From Actinophytocola xanthii (GTDB taxonomy: Bacteria > Actinomycetota > Actinomycetes > Mycobacteriales > Pseudonocardiaceae), in the NCBI RefSeq assembly GCF_001921205.1, contig NZ_MSIE01000001.1:1-64000 (forward strand): DNA of 64,000 bases, read 5' to 3'. Both the position numbers and the translations under genes were made by a program. Below the pieces are notes generated by a model. The model had not been told where the DNA came from. It was given only the letters and a program-made list of their open reading frames with translations, and did not search any database. How positions within the stretch are numbered: position 1 is the stretch's first letter; each line of letters opens with the position of its first letter. Positions 1-8,257 of this stretch are shown in pieces.

Positions 1-282
1 CGGGGTGGGCACGGCGCCGGCCAGCGTCGCCGCGCCGAAGGGCAGCACACCCGTCGCGGCGGCCTGCGGCGGCGGAGCCGGCAGCGGGTCCCCGGCCCCT
101 GCGTCGCCCTGGGTGGGCACCGTCGGCCCGGCCGGGACCGGCTGCGGCAGGCCCGCCAGGGCCAGCAGCAGGCCCTGGAACTCGGCGCCGGCCTCCGCGG
201 ACGAACCGGACCGCTCGCCGGCCGGCTCCTGGGGAGCCGGCACGGGGGCGGAGCCCATCGCGGAGAGGGTCGGCATCGTCAC
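1..282 (-). CDS. fliK: Flagellar hook-length control protein FliK, N-terminal part (runs off left edge)
   Basis: Only the first 94 codons are present. FliK measures hook length and switches the export apparatus from hook to filament substrates. The visible part is a low-complexity Ala/Pro/Gly stretch typical of FliK N-termini, so the assignment rests mostly on position: last gene of the flgB-to-fliJ run, directly after the cell wall hydrolase. I chose the GTG at 282 because GGAGG (289-293) sits 6 bases upstream and the GTGA overlaps the stop of the preceding gene; an ATG at 276 is a less well spaced alternative. The conserved C-terminal domain lies outside the window. Confidence 0.6.
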   Translation of the reverse strand, partial: MTMPTLSAMGSAPVPAPQEPAGERSGSSAEAGAEFQGLLLALAGLPQPVPAGPTVPTQGDAGAGDPLPAPPPQAAATGVLPFGAATLAGAVPTP

Positions 283-1268
283 GGCGTACCTCCGAGCATT
301 CCCATGATCTTGCGGACGTAGTTCTGTGTCTCGGCGTAGGGCGGGATTCCGTCGTAGCGGCGGACCGCGCCCGGACCCGCGTTGTAGGCGGCGAGCGCCA
401 GCGGCACCGAGTCGAAAGTGGACAGATGGCTCTTCAGCAGCCGGGCGGCCCCGTCCACGGCCTGGGCCGGGTTCATCGGGTCGACGCCGAGCCCGGCGGC
501 GGTGGCCGGCATCAGCTGCATCAACCCGCGGGCACCCGCGTGGCTGACCGCGCTCGGGTTGAAGTTCGACTCCGCCTTGGCCACGGCGGCCAGCAGGCCC
601 TGGGGCAGCCCGTGGCGCGCGGTCGCGGTGGAGAACAGGCTCGCGTACGCCCCGCCCGACGGCACCGACGCGCCGCTGACGGAGGCCAGGGACGCGGCGG
701 AGGCGGAGGCCGTGCCCGACGGGAGGATCCGGCGGATCGCCGTCGGCGTCTCGTAGACGTCCTGCACCCGGACGTTCTCGCCCGCCTGCGGTGCGTGGAT
801 CATCTTGCCGTCGCCGATGTAGATCCCGATGTGGTGCACCGGCGAGCCGAACGCCACCAGGTCGCCAGGACGGGCCTGGTCCAGGCTCGGCACCGCGGTG
901 CCGGCCTTGGCCTGGTCCCGGCTCACCCTGGGCAGGGACACGCCGAGGTCGGCGTAGACCCGCTGGACCAGACCGGAGCAGTCGAGCCCGCGCGCCGGGT
1001 CGGTGCCGCCCCACACGTAGGGGACACCGATGTACTTGCGGGCACCCGCCACGACAGCCGTCTCCGAGGCCGCGCCGCCGGTCGCCGCGGCGCCGACGCC
1101 GGTGCTGGCCGAGGTGCCGAGCACGCCCTCCAGCGCCGAGGCGAACCCGGTCCCCGAGGCCGTCGCGGTGGCCCCGGCGGTGGCCGCAGGCGCGGCGGCG
1201 ACCGGCGGCCGGATCATGGTGTTGATCTCCTGCATCCTGGCGGCGATCGCCGCGATGCCCCCGGTCAC
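279..1268 (-). CDS. Two-domain cell wall hydrolase (NlpC/P60 plus lytic transglycosylase) in the flagellar operon
   Basis: A 329-residue protein with two peptidoglycan-cutting domains. Residues about 70-183 are NlpC/P60: catalytic Cys97 in GLDCSGLV and His146 in HHIGIY. Residues about 208-328 are an SLT lytic transglycosylase: catalytic Glu233 in KAESNFNP, then GLMQLMP and AYNAGPGAV. The N-terminal 50 residues carry no clear signal peptide, which suggests export by the flagellar machinery, but this is inference. It sits between fliJ and fliK with 4-base GTGA overlaps on both sides, so it probably opens the wall for the rod, the job done in enterics by the C-terminal domain of FlgJ. The GTG start is fixed by the overlap with the fliJ stop. 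Confidence 0.9.
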   Translation of the reverse strand: MTGGIAAIAARMQEINTMIRPPVAAAPAATAGATATASGTGFASALEGVLGTSASTGVGAAATGGAASETAVVAGARKYIGVPYVWGGTDPARGLDCSGLVQRVYADLGVSLPRVSRDQAKAGTAVPSLDQARPGDLVAFGSPVHHIGIYIGDGKMIHAPQAGENVRVQDVYETPTAIRRILPSGTASASAASLASVSGASVPSGGAYASLFSTATARHGLPQGLLAAVAKAESNFNPSAVSHAGARGLMQLMPATAAGLGVDPMNPAQAVDGAARLLKSHLSTFDSVPLALAAYNAGPGAVRRYDGIPPYAETQNYVRKIMGMLGGTP

Positions 1269-1690
1269 ATCTCGCTCCGCACGTGCCGGGCACCGGTGAT
1301 GTCGTCGGCGCCGCGCTGCTCGGCAGCCAGGTCCGCACGACGGCTGAGCTCAGCGGCCCGCTCGACCAGCTTCTCGACGCTGCGCCGGCGCTGGGCGGCG
1401 GCCCGCAGCTGGTCCTGGTTGGCCAGTGCCTCGGTCCGGGCGGCCCGCTCGGCCTCGGTGGCCACGCTCAGCGCGGACGCGAGCGCCCGGCCGGCCGCGA
1501 CGGCGGCCAGGTAGGCCGTCGTCTCGCCGGCGGGCGGGCCGCTCCACTCGTCGAGCGAGGCGTTGCGCTCGCCGACCCGCGCCGAGGCCCGGCCGACCTC
1601 CGCGTTGGCCCTGGCAAGGTCGCCCTGGGCCACGTTCTCCTGTGCCCGGCGGGCACGCAGCACCGCGCCCAGCCTCGATGAGATGCTCAT
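1265..1690 (-). CDS. fliJ: Flagellar export chaperone FliJ
   Basis: 141 residues, almost wholly predicted coiled coil rich in Ala, Arg and Glu, the size and composition expected of FliJ. FliJ is the central stalk of the FliI ATPase ring and escorts export substrates at the cytoplasmic face of the flagellar export gate. FliJ sequences diverge strongly, so position carries weight: it follows fliI directly. The ATG at 1690 overlaps the fliI stop as ATGA, and its own TGA overlaps the GTG of the hydrolase gene. Translational coupling along the operon is likely. Confidence 0.8.
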   Translation of the reverse strand: MSISSRLGAVLRARRAQENVAQGDLARANAEVGRASARVGERNASLDEWSGPPAGETTAYLAAVAAGRALASALSVATEAERAARTEALANQDQLRAAAQRRRSVEKLVERAAELSRRADLAAEQRGADDITGARHVRSEM

Positions 1691-3003
1691 GTCGCCCCTT
1701 GGTTCAGCAAGTCGTGCAGTGCCCGCCACGATTCGGCGGCCGGCACCTGGTGGTCCACGTCCTGACGCAGGAACGCGGTGATCTGCGGCCACAACGCGTG
1801 CGCCATGTCCGCGTCGGGGTTGGTCCCGGGTACGTACGCGCCGATCTCCACCAGCTCCCGCACGTCCCGGTGCGCGGACATCAGCCGGCGCAGCGTGGAC
1901 ATGTCCGCCCGCTGCTCCGGCGTGGTGATCGCGCGGGTCACGCGGGACACCGACTCGAGCACCTCGATGCTCGGGAAGTGGCCCGCCGTGGCCAGGCGTC
2001 GCTCCAGCACCACGTGACCGTCCAGGATGGACCTCGCGGTGTCCGCGATCGGCTCGTTGTGGTCGTCGCCCTCGACCAGCACCGTGTACAGGCCGGTGAT
2101 GCTGCCGCGGGAGGCCGGGCCGGCCCGCTCGAGCAGCGTCGGCAGCAGCGCGAACACCGAGGGCGGGAAGCCCCGGGTGGCCGGCGGCTCGCCGGCGGAC
2201 AGGCCAACCTCCCGCTGCGCCATGGCGATGCGGGTCAGGCTGTCCATCAGCAGCAGCACGTCGGCGCCGCGGTCCCGGTACCACTCGGCGATGCGGGTGG
2301 CGACGAAGCCGGCCCGCAGCCGGACCACCGGCGGCTGGTCGGACGTGGCGACCACGACCACCGACCGGGCCAGGCCCTCGGGGCCGAGGTCGTGCTCGAG
2401 GAACTCGCGAACCTCGCGGCCGCGCTCACCGATCAGCGCGACGACCGTGATCTGGGCCGAGGTGCCGCGCGTGATCATCGACAGCAGGCTCGACTTGCCG
2501 ACGCCGGAGCCGGCGAAGATGCCGATGCGCTGGCCCTGCCCGCAGGGCACGGCCGTGTCCAGGGCACGCACGCCCAGCTGCAGCGGCTCGGAGATGAGCT
2601 GCCGGTCCAGCGCGGAGGGCGGGGCCAGGTCGACGGTCACCGGCTCGGTGTCGGTCAGCGGCGGGCCGCCGTCCATCGGGCGACCGAGGCCGTCGAGCAC
2701 CCGGCCACGCAGCGAGTCGCCCACCTGGACCCGCAGCGGCGCGCCGGTGCTCACCACCGGGCTGCCGATGCCGACGCCGCGCAGCGGGCCGAGCGGGAGG
2801 CACACGACCCGGTCGGTGCCCAGCGCGACGACCTCGGCCAGCAGGTCGTCTGGCCGGGTGCCGATCGAGACGAGGTCACCCACGCGGGCGGTCAGCCCGG
2901 CCACCGACACCGAGAGCCCGACGACGCCGGTGACCCGGCCGGTGACGCTGGGCCGTGCGGCGGGCAGCAGCTTCGCGATGCGGTCCTTCAGCAGGTCGTT
3001 CAC
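1687..3003 (-). CDS. fliI: Flagellum-specific export ATPase FliI
   Basis: 438 residues, the usual FliI length. The Walker A motif GSGVGKSS lies at 165-172 (Lys170), Walker B LLLMDSLTR around 250-258 (Asp254), and the beta-barrel N-terminal domain occupies about 1-95. FliI is a hexameric ATPase related to F1-beta that supports flagellar type III export with FliH and FliJ. The family-typical stretch GERGREVREF is present at 192-201. The start is GTG, overlapping the fliH stop as GTGA. Confidence 0.97.
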   Translation of the reverse strand: MNDLLKDRIAKLLPAARPSVTGRVTGVVGLSVSVAGLTARVGDLVSIGTRPDDLLAEVVALGTDRVVCLPLGPLRGVGIGSPVVSTGAPLRVQVGDSLRGRVLDGLGRPMDGGPPLTDTEPVTVDLAPPSALDRQLISEPLQLGVRALDTAVPCGQGQRIGIFAGSGVGKSSLLSMITRGTSAQITVVALIGERGREVREFLEHDLGPEGLARSVVVVATSDQPPVVRLRAGFVATRIAEWYRDRGADVLLLMDSLTRIAMAQREVGLSAGEPPATRGFPPSVFALLPTLLERAGPASRGSITGLYTVLVEGDDHNEPIADTARSILDGHVVLERRLATAGHFPSIEVLESVSRVTRAITTPEQRADMSTLRRLMSAHRDVRELVEIGAYVPGTNPDADMAHALWPQITAFLRQDVDHQVPAAESWRALHDLLNQGAT

Positions 3004-3677
3004 TGGGCCAGCTCCGCTCGGACACGTCGGACGGCGGCGGCGAGCGTGCCGTCGACGGTGGTGACCTCGGTCTCGGCGAGGGCGCCGCCGCGCTCGACGG
3101 TCGGGTCGGCCATCAGCGTCACCGTGCGACCGTGGGCGAGCTCGGCCAGACCGGCCGAGAGCAGCTCGGCGTGGTCGGTCGGGTTCAACCGCACGGTCAC
3201 CGGGGCCGTCGCCGGCAGCTCGGCGAGGGTGCGGTCGACGCCGGCCCTGGCCGCGCCGACCAGGTCGGCCGCGACGGTGGCGCCGGCCATGGCCTCGCCC
3301 AGCTCGACGGCCGCGGTGACGGTGGCGTCGAGGACGTCCTCGGCCCGCTGCACGGTCGTGGTACGGACCTGGTCGGCCGCCGCGGCCAGCGCGGCGAGCG
3401 CCAGCGACGCGCGGCTGTCCCGCTCACGCAGCATCCGGTCGAGCTCGTCGCCGGCACGCCGACGGGCGTCGGCCGTGGCCGCACGAGCCTCGCGGATGCC
3501 CTGGGCCCACCCGGTGGCGTAGCCCTCGGCGTGCGCGACGTCCCGCTTGGCGCGCGGGGTGACGGCCGCGGCGACCTGCGGCCCGGCTGGCTCGCCGAGC
3601 CGGAACGGGACCGCCACGTCGTGCTCGCCGTGCCGCAGCACGGTGCCGACGGGGCTGCGCTCAGCTGACGAACTCAT
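3000..3677 (-). CDS. fliH: Flagellar assembly protein FliH
   Basis: 225 residues, largely helical with a long central coiled coil (about 40-140) and a more ordered C-terminal region, as in FliH, the negative regulator and membrane tether of the FliI ATPase. It lies between fliG and fliI, the standard order. I prefer the ATG at 3677 because GGGGAGG sits 8 bases upstream; a GTG at 3686 would lie inside that ribosome-binding site. The gene therefore overlaps fliG by 17 bases. Confidence 0.88.
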   Translation of the reverse strand: MSSSAERSPVGTVLRHGEHDVAVPFRLGEPAGPQVAAAVTPRAKRDVAHAEGYATGWAQGIREARAATADARRRAGDELDRMLRERDSRASLALAALAAAADQVRTTTVQRAEDVLDATVTAAVELGEAMAGATVAADLVGAARAGVDRTLAELPATAPVTVRLNPTDHAELLSAGLAELAHGRTVTLMADPTVERGGALAETEVTTVDGTLAAAVRRVRAELAQ

Positions 3678-4695
3678 CCTCGTCACCTCCCCTGATCAGC
3701 ACGATCTCGCCGGACTCCTCGCACTTGCGGATGACCGCGATGATGCGGGCCTGGGCCTCCTCGACGGCGCTCAGGCGAACGCTGCCGAGCACGTCGATCT
3801 CGTCGACCAGGTTCTCCGCGGCACGCTCGGACAGGTTGCGCAGGACCTTGTCCCGAACGTCCTCCCGCACACCCTTCAGCGCGGTGGCGAGGTCGGCGTT
3901 CTCCACGCCGCGCAGGACGAGCTGCATGGACCGGTCGTCGATGTTGACGATGTCCTCGAACATGAACATCAGGCTGCGGACCTCGTCGGCGAGTTCCGGC
4001 GAGCGCGCCGTCAGTCCGTCCAGAATGGACTTCTCGGTGCTGCGGTCGGCCCGGTTGATGATCTCCACCAACGGCTGCACGCCGCCCACGTTGGACTGCT
4101 CGGTGGGCTGCAGCAGCGAGGAGAGCTTGCGCTGCAGCACGTTCTCGACCTTGCGGATGATCTCCGGCGAGGGCTGGCCCATCTTGGCGACCCGAAGCGC
4201 GACGTCGGTCTGCCGCTCCTGGGACAGTCCGGAGAGCACCATCGAGGCGAGCGCGGCCGGCATGTGCGCGATCACTAGTGCGATCGTCTGCGGGTGCTCG
4301 TCCACCAGGTACGAGTGCAGCTGCCGGGGGTCGGCGCGGTGCAGGAACCGGAACGGCATCTCGACCATCGTCGCGCCGATGCGGCTCACCATCTGGTCCG
4401 CCCGGTCCGCACCGAGCGTCTCGATCAGCAGCTCCCGCGCGTACTCCATCCCACCGCGGGCCAGGTGCTTGCGAGCCTTGGCCATCATGTGGAACTCGTC
4501 CAGAACGGCGCCGGACACGTCGCCCTTGACCTCGCCCAGCCGGACGATCTCCGCGGACAGCGCCTCGACCTCCGCCTCCCGCATGCGGGAGAGAATCTTG
4601 GCCGAGCCCTCCTTGCCAACCTGCAGCAGCAGTACGGCCGCCTTGCGCAGGCCGTCCATTTCCTTGCTGATGGGTAGTGCCTGGTCGACCGACAT
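3661..4695 (-). CDS. fliG: Flagellar motor switch protein FliG
   Basis: 344 residues with the full FliG layout: N-terminal FliF-binding domain, middle domain with the family motif EHPQTIALV, and C-terminal domain rich in the charged residues that face the stator. FliG couples ion flow through the stator to rotation and, with FliM/FliN, sets rotor direction. The ATG at 4695 overlaps the fliF stop (ATGA) and has AAGGAG 9 bases upstream; an in-frame ATG 27 bases upstream lies inside fliF and lacks this spacing. fliM and fliN are not in the window. Confidence 0.96.
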   Translation of the reverse strand: MSVDQALPISKEMDGLRKAAVLLLQVGKEGSAKILSRMREAEVEALSAEIVRLGEVKGDVSGAVLDEFHMMAKARKHLARGGMEYARELLIETLGADRADQMVSRIGATMVEMPFRFLHRADPRQLHSYLVDEHPQTIALVIAHMPAALASMVLSGLSQERQTDVALRVAKMGQPSPEIIRKVENVLQRKLSSLLQPTEQSNVGGVQPLVEIINRADRSTEKSILDGLTARSPELADEVRSLMFMFEDIVNIDDRSMQLVLRGVENADLATALKGVREDVRDKVLRNLSERAAENLVDEIDVLGSVRLSAVEEAQARIIAVIRKCEESGEIVLIRGGDEDEFVS

Positions 4696-6347
4696 CAGAC
4701 GCTCTCCTTCGTGGCGAGCCACCCACGCAGCAACTGGGCGACCTCATCGGGCTGCTCGTCGACCAGCGCCTCGATCTCCTCGAGCTTGCGCTGCTGCTCG
4801 TCGCTGGGGCCGTAGCCGGCGCCGGGACCGAGCTGGCCCTTGGTGTCCGGGGCGGACAGCTCCTTGGTCGCGTCGTTCTCGATCATGTCGAGCTTGGCGC
4901 GCTCCAGCTGGGCCTTGATCGCCTCCAGCGTCCGCTCCTCGGACTGGGCGGCCAGGGCGCGCTTGCGCCGGCGGCGCAGGACCAGCAGCAGGAACAGCAG
5001 CAGCAGGATCCCGCCGAGAGCACCGGCCGCGGTCTTGATCAGCGAGATCATCTCCGCCTGCTCGGCCTCGGCCTGCGCCGCCGCGAGCTCCTCCTTGGCC
5101 GTCTCGGCCGCGGACTGGTCGAACGGCATCGCGCTCACCGCGAGCGTGTCGCCGCGGGTGGTGTCCAGGCCGACCGCCGAGGAGGCGAGCTGGCGGACCT
5201 GGGCCATGTCGACCTTCGCCGCCGTCGCCGAGTCCAGCAGGACGGCGACACCGAGCTTGCGGACCTTGCCCGGCGCGGACTGGCGGGTCTCGATGACGCT
5301 GTTCACCGCGTTGTCGCGCACCTCCTTGGTCTGCTGGTAGGTGCCGTTGCCGCCGTTGGCGCCGCCGGTCACGCCGGCCGTCGTGCCGTTGGTCTGGCCG
5401 AGGACGCCGCCGGCGTTGTTGTTGCCGCCGGCACCGGTGCCGGTGTACTTCTCGTCGGTCGTGCTCTCCGAGAGCGGCGCGGTGTCCTCGTCGGAGGTGT
5501 AGGTCTGGCTCTTGGTCTCGGTCTTGTCGAAGTCGAGGTCGGCGGTCACCTGGACGACCGCGTGGTTCGGACCGACGACCTGGGTCAGCATCTCCTGGAG
5601 CGATCCACTGAGCCGGTCCTCGTAGTCCGTCGTGGCCTGGTCGCTTCCGCCGCCGCCGCTGCCGGTGACAGCCTGGCCCGGCGCCGCGAGCACCTTGCCG
5701 TTGGAGTCCGCGACGGTGATGTCGTCGGTAGCCAGACCCTCCACACTGGACGCCGTGAGGTGGACGACGGCCTGCACGGTGTCCGCGCTGACCGGCTTGC
5801 CGGGGCTCTCGGCGATCATGATCGCCGCCGTCGGCTTGCTCGCGTCGTCGGAGAACACGTCCTTCTCGGGGATCACGAGGTGCACGGTCGCCGCGTTCAC
5901 ACCGTCGATCGACTCGATGGTCTTGGAGAGCTCGCCCTCCAGGGCGCGCTGGTAGCCGACCTGCTGCATGAACTCGGAGGTGGTGACGCCCTGCTGGTCC
6001 AGCAGGGAGTAGCCGGTGTCCTCCTGGGCCGGCAGGCCGGCCGCGCTCATCTTCAGGCGCAGCGAGTAGATCTGGTCCTTGGGCACCTGCACCGTCTGCC
6101 CGCCGTCGGTGAGCTCGTAGGGCACACCGGACGCGTCGAGCTGGTCGACGATCGCGCTGGCGTCCTTCGCGGCGAGGTTGCTGAACAGTGGTGAGTAGGT
6201 GGGCTTGGACAGCCAGGACGCGAACACCCAGACGCCGATGACGATCGCGACGACGCTGACCAGACCGATCATGCGCTGGCTGAACGACAGCGCCCGAACC
6301 TTGTCCCCGACTCGACGAGCCGACGCGAGCAGACGCTCCTGGTTCAT
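4695..6347 (-). CDS. fliF: Flagellar MS-ring protein FliF
   Basis: 550 residues. A membrane segment at about 26-45, the YscJ/FliF ring-building domains (YSPLFSNL, about 50-230), a Gly/Asn/Ser-rich linker around 295-330, a second membrane segment at about 431-457 followed by a basic stop-transfer stretch, and a C-terminal tail that binds FliG. FliF forms the membrane ring on which the rotor and export gate assemble. The ATG overlaps the fliE stop by four bases. Confidence 0.97.
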   Translation of the reverse strand: MNQERLLASARRVGDKVRALSFSQRMIGLVSVVAIVIGVWVFASWLSKPTYSPLFSNLAAKDASAIVDQLDASGVPYELTDGGQTVQVPKDQIYSLRLKMSAAGLPAQEDTGYSLLDQQGVTTSEFMQQVGYQRALEGELSKTIESIDGVNAATVHLVIPEKDVFSDDASKPTAAIMIAESPGKPVSADTVQAVVHLTASSVEGLATDDITVADSNGKVLAAPGQAVTGSGGGGSDQATTDYEDRLSGSLQEMLTQVVGPNHAVVQVTADLDFDKTETKSQTYTSDEDTAPLSESTTDEKYTGTGAGGNNNAGGVLGQTNGTTAGVTGGANGGNGTYQQTKEVRDNAVNSVIETRQSAPGKVRKLGVAVLLDSATAAKVDMAQVRQLASSAVGLDTTRGDTLAVSAMPFDQSAAETAKEELAAAQAEAEQAEMISLIKTAAGALGGILLLLFLLLVLRRRRKRALAAQSEERTLEAIKAQLERAKLDMIENDATKELSAPDTKGQLGPGAGYGPSDEQQRKLEEIEALVDEQPDEVAQLLRGWLATKESV

Positions 6348-6667
6348 CCTTGCAGCCTCATGATCTCGTTGAAGGCGTCGACGGCCTTGTTGCGCACGGC
6401 GACGGTCAGCTGGGTGGTCAGCGAAGCCTCGGTGGCGGCGGCGAGGTACTGGTGGGCGTCGGCGAGGTCACCGGACGCGGCCCTGACGGCGAGGTTGTCC
6501 GCGTTGTCCTGCACCCGCTCGGTGTTGGCGATGGCCTTGCCGATCAGCGCGCCGAAGCCCGTCGCCGCGTTGGCGCTGGCCTGGTCGGTCTCGGTCGACG
6601 CGCTGATCGGGGCGATCGGGGCGGGCGGACCGGCGATGGCGGAGATTCCCGCGATCGGGGCGCTCAT
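6344..6667 (-). CDS. fliE: Flagellar hook-basal body protein FliE
   Basis: 107 residues. The C-terminal half matches FliE: a helix-rich stretch with LTTQLTVAVRNKAVDAFNEI, ending in the typical IMRLQ. FliE joins the MS-ring to the proximal rod and is the first exported rod component. It is coupled by ATGA overlaps to flgC upstream and fliF downstream. The N-terminal 30 residues are Ala/Pro-rich and variable, as is usual. Confidence 0.94.
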   Translation of the reverse strand: MSAPIAGISAIAGPPAPIAPISASTETDQASANAATGFGALIGKAIANTERVQDNADNLAVRAASGDLADAHQYLAAATEASLTTQLTVAVRNKAVDAFNEIMRLQG

Positions 6668-7059
6668 GCGTTCTTCCCGAGCTGCAGCGCGGCCTCATAG
6701 GCACCGTGGGCGCGGTCGGCGACCGCGAGGTTGGCCTGGTACCCGCGCTGGGCCATGATCAGGTAGCCCATCTGCTCGCTCAGGTCCATGTCCGGGTAGC
6801 GCACGTAGCCCTGCTCGTCGGCCAGCGGGTGGTTCGGCTCGAGGACCAACCGGCCTTCCGCGTTACCGGCGGGGGTCGAGGCCACGACCGCGCCGCCGAA
6901 GTCGCCGGCGATCGGCTGGGCCTGGATGAACCGCTCCTGGAAGGCGGGGCCGGTGGTCGGCGAGGCGTCGTTGATGTTGGCGATGTTGTCGGACACCGCG
7001 TCGAGCCACTTGCGGTAGACGGCGACGCCCGAGGCGGCCACACCGATGTTGTCAAACAT
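6664..7059 (-). CDS. flgC: Flagellar basal-body rod protein FlgC
   Basis: 131 residues. N-terminal rod signature (SGVAVYRKWLDAVSDNIANI) and C-terminal heptad helix (MAQRGYQANLAVAD) typical of axial rod proteins. FlgC is a proximal rod subunit exported by the flagellar type III system. The start ATG at 7059 overlaps the flgB stop as ATGA. Confidence 0.96.
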   Translation of the reverse strand: MFDNIGVAASGVAVYRKWLDAVSDNIANINDASPTTGPAFQERFIQAQPIAGDFGGAVVASTPAGNAEGRLVLEPNHPLADEQGYVRYPDMDLSEQMGYLIMAQRGYQANLAVADRAHGAYEAALQLGKNA

Positions 7060-7412
7060 CACCGACCACCCTTCAGCACCGTGCTGATCAGGCCGTACTG
7101 GTCGTCCTTGGCGCGGAGCATGAGCTTGAACCGCAAGCCGGTGTCCATACTGGAGAGGGTCTCCTCGTCGATGTTGACGTTGTTGCCGTCCTGGCGGGGA
7201 GCGAGGTTCGACCGCGTCTCGGCGAACTCGACGGAGGACTCCACCTCGGACCCGTTGGCGACCGCGTCGCGCAGCTGGTTCTCGAAGTCGAGCCGGCCCG
7301 CGGTGAACCCGGGGGTCTCGATGTTGGCGAGGTTGTTCGCGGAAACGCGCTGGCGCATGGCCAGGCCATTCAGTGCGGTACGCACCGCGGCGGAAGCGAC
7401 ATCGTCGAACAC
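7059..7412 (-). CDS. flgB: Flagellar basal-body rod protein FlgB
   Basis: 117 residues. Contains the rod signature NNLANIETPGF and the C-terminal helix ending in the LMLRAKDDQYGLIS region. FlgB is the most proximal rod subunit. I chose the GTG at 7412 because AGAAGGG lies 8 bases upstream. It heads the long flgB-to-fliK transcription unit and is preceded by a FliA-type promoter at 7489-7515. Confidence 0.93.
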   Translation of the reverse strand: MFDDVASAAVRTALNGLAMRQRVSANNLANIETPGFTAGRLDFENQLRDAVANGSEVESSVEFAETRSNLAPRQDGNNVNIDEETLSSMDTGLRFKLMLRAKDDQYGLISTVLKGGR

Positions 7413-7488
7413 GGCCACAGCCCTTCTGCTTTGCCGTCGTGCGCCGATCCGTGGCGAGGAGGTGAGCGATCCGTGCTCTCTGCCTGTC

Positions 7489-7515
7489 CAATCGGCACCC
7501 GGCGGGCCGGGCTGA
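7489..7515 (-). promoter_or_regulatory. FliA/WhiG-type promoter for the flgB operon
   Basis: On the minus strand the sequence reads TCAG, 15 bases, GCCGATTG, close to the sigma-28 consensus TAAA-N15-GCCGATAA. It lies 77 bases upstream of the flgB start, just after the end of the small gene at 7529. The same element, with identical spacing, lies ahead of fliC and flgN, which makes chance unlikely. Confidence 0.75.
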
Positions 7516-7528
7516 GAAGTTTTCCCTG

Positions 7529-7852
7529 CTACATCGCGCAGTCGACGTAGCTTGGCCGGGGCGCGTCCCGGCCGTCGTCGAGCCGGTTGAGCACGGCGGC
7601 CTGCCGGGCGGTGCCGGTGATCGTGGTGGCGAGCTGCTGGGCGACGGCCAGCTGACGACGCAGGACCTCGTCCGCGCGGGGACGCAGGTCCAGGGGAAGA
7701 GGGCCGAGCCCGGCAGGTGGCTGCCACGGGTCGGTCAGGGGAAGGTCGCGCATCCGGTGCTCCTCGGCGAGCAGCTCCTCGGCGGCGACCACGTCGGCCT
7801 CCAGGGCGTCCAGTGCCTCTACCCAGGCCCGGCGCCACTGGGGGGCGGTCAT
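7529..7852 (-). CDS. Small flagellar-cluster protein, FliT-like position
   Basis: 107 residues, helical, rich in Ala, Leu and Glu, with no recognisable motif. It overlaps the fliS stop by four bases (ATGA) and occupies the place where fliT stands in many flagellar clusters, so a small chaperone role for FliD or another late substrate is plausible. This is inference from position; the sequence alone does not prove FliT. ATG at 7852. Confidence 0.7.
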   Translation of the reverse strand: MTAPQWRRAWVEALDALEADVVAAEELLAEEHRMRDLPLTDPWQPPAGLGPLPLDLRPRADEVLRRQLAVAQQLATTITGTARQAAVLNRLDDGRDAPRPSYVDCAM

Positions 7853-8250
7853 GCCGGAGCGCCGATGCCCGCAGCCGGTGCCTGGGCCTCGACGACCTGG
7901 CGCCACGTGTCCCGCAACGGTTCGGCCACCGCGAGGCTCGCGGTGATCTTCTCGACGTCCTGGCGCAGGTTGGCGTCCATGAGCTCGGCGAGCAGGAACG
8001 AGTAGATGTCGGCGAGCTGCTGGCCGGCCGGCCAGTCGTCGGTGCGCAGCGAGCCGCGCAGCTCGAGCAGGATGTCCTGGGCGTGCAGCAGCGCCGCCGA
8101 CGCGGCGTCGCGGCGGCCGTCGGTGGCGGCCGCGGCGGCGCGCTCGAGGTCGAGGCAGAGCCGGTCGTAGAGCATGACGAGCAGCCGGCCGGGCGAGGCC
8201 GTGCTGATCGAGTCGGTCAGGTAGCGCTGGTGGAACGCGGCGGGCGACAT
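7849..8250 (-). CDS. fliS: Flagellin export chaperone FliS
   Basis: 133 residues. Matches FliS: N-terminal YLTDSISTASPGRLLVMLYD and four-helix bundle layout. FliS binds the disordered C-terminus of flagellin, prevents premature polymerisation and delivers it to the export gate. It follows fliD by 7 bases and overlaps the next small gene. Confidence 0.95.
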   Translation of the reverse strand: MSPAAFHQRYLTDSISTASPGRLLVMLYDRLCLDLERAAAAATDGRRDAASAALLHAQDILLELRGSLRTDDWPAGQQLADIYSFLLAELMDANLRQDVEKITASLAVAEPLRDTWRQVVEAQAPAAGIGAPA

Positions 8251-8257
8251 GGATACC

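Noticed and set aside
426-3522. Plus-strand frames across fliI, fliJ and the hydrolase
   Set aside because: Composition typical of antisense shadows; the minus-strand genes form an overlapping flagellar operon.
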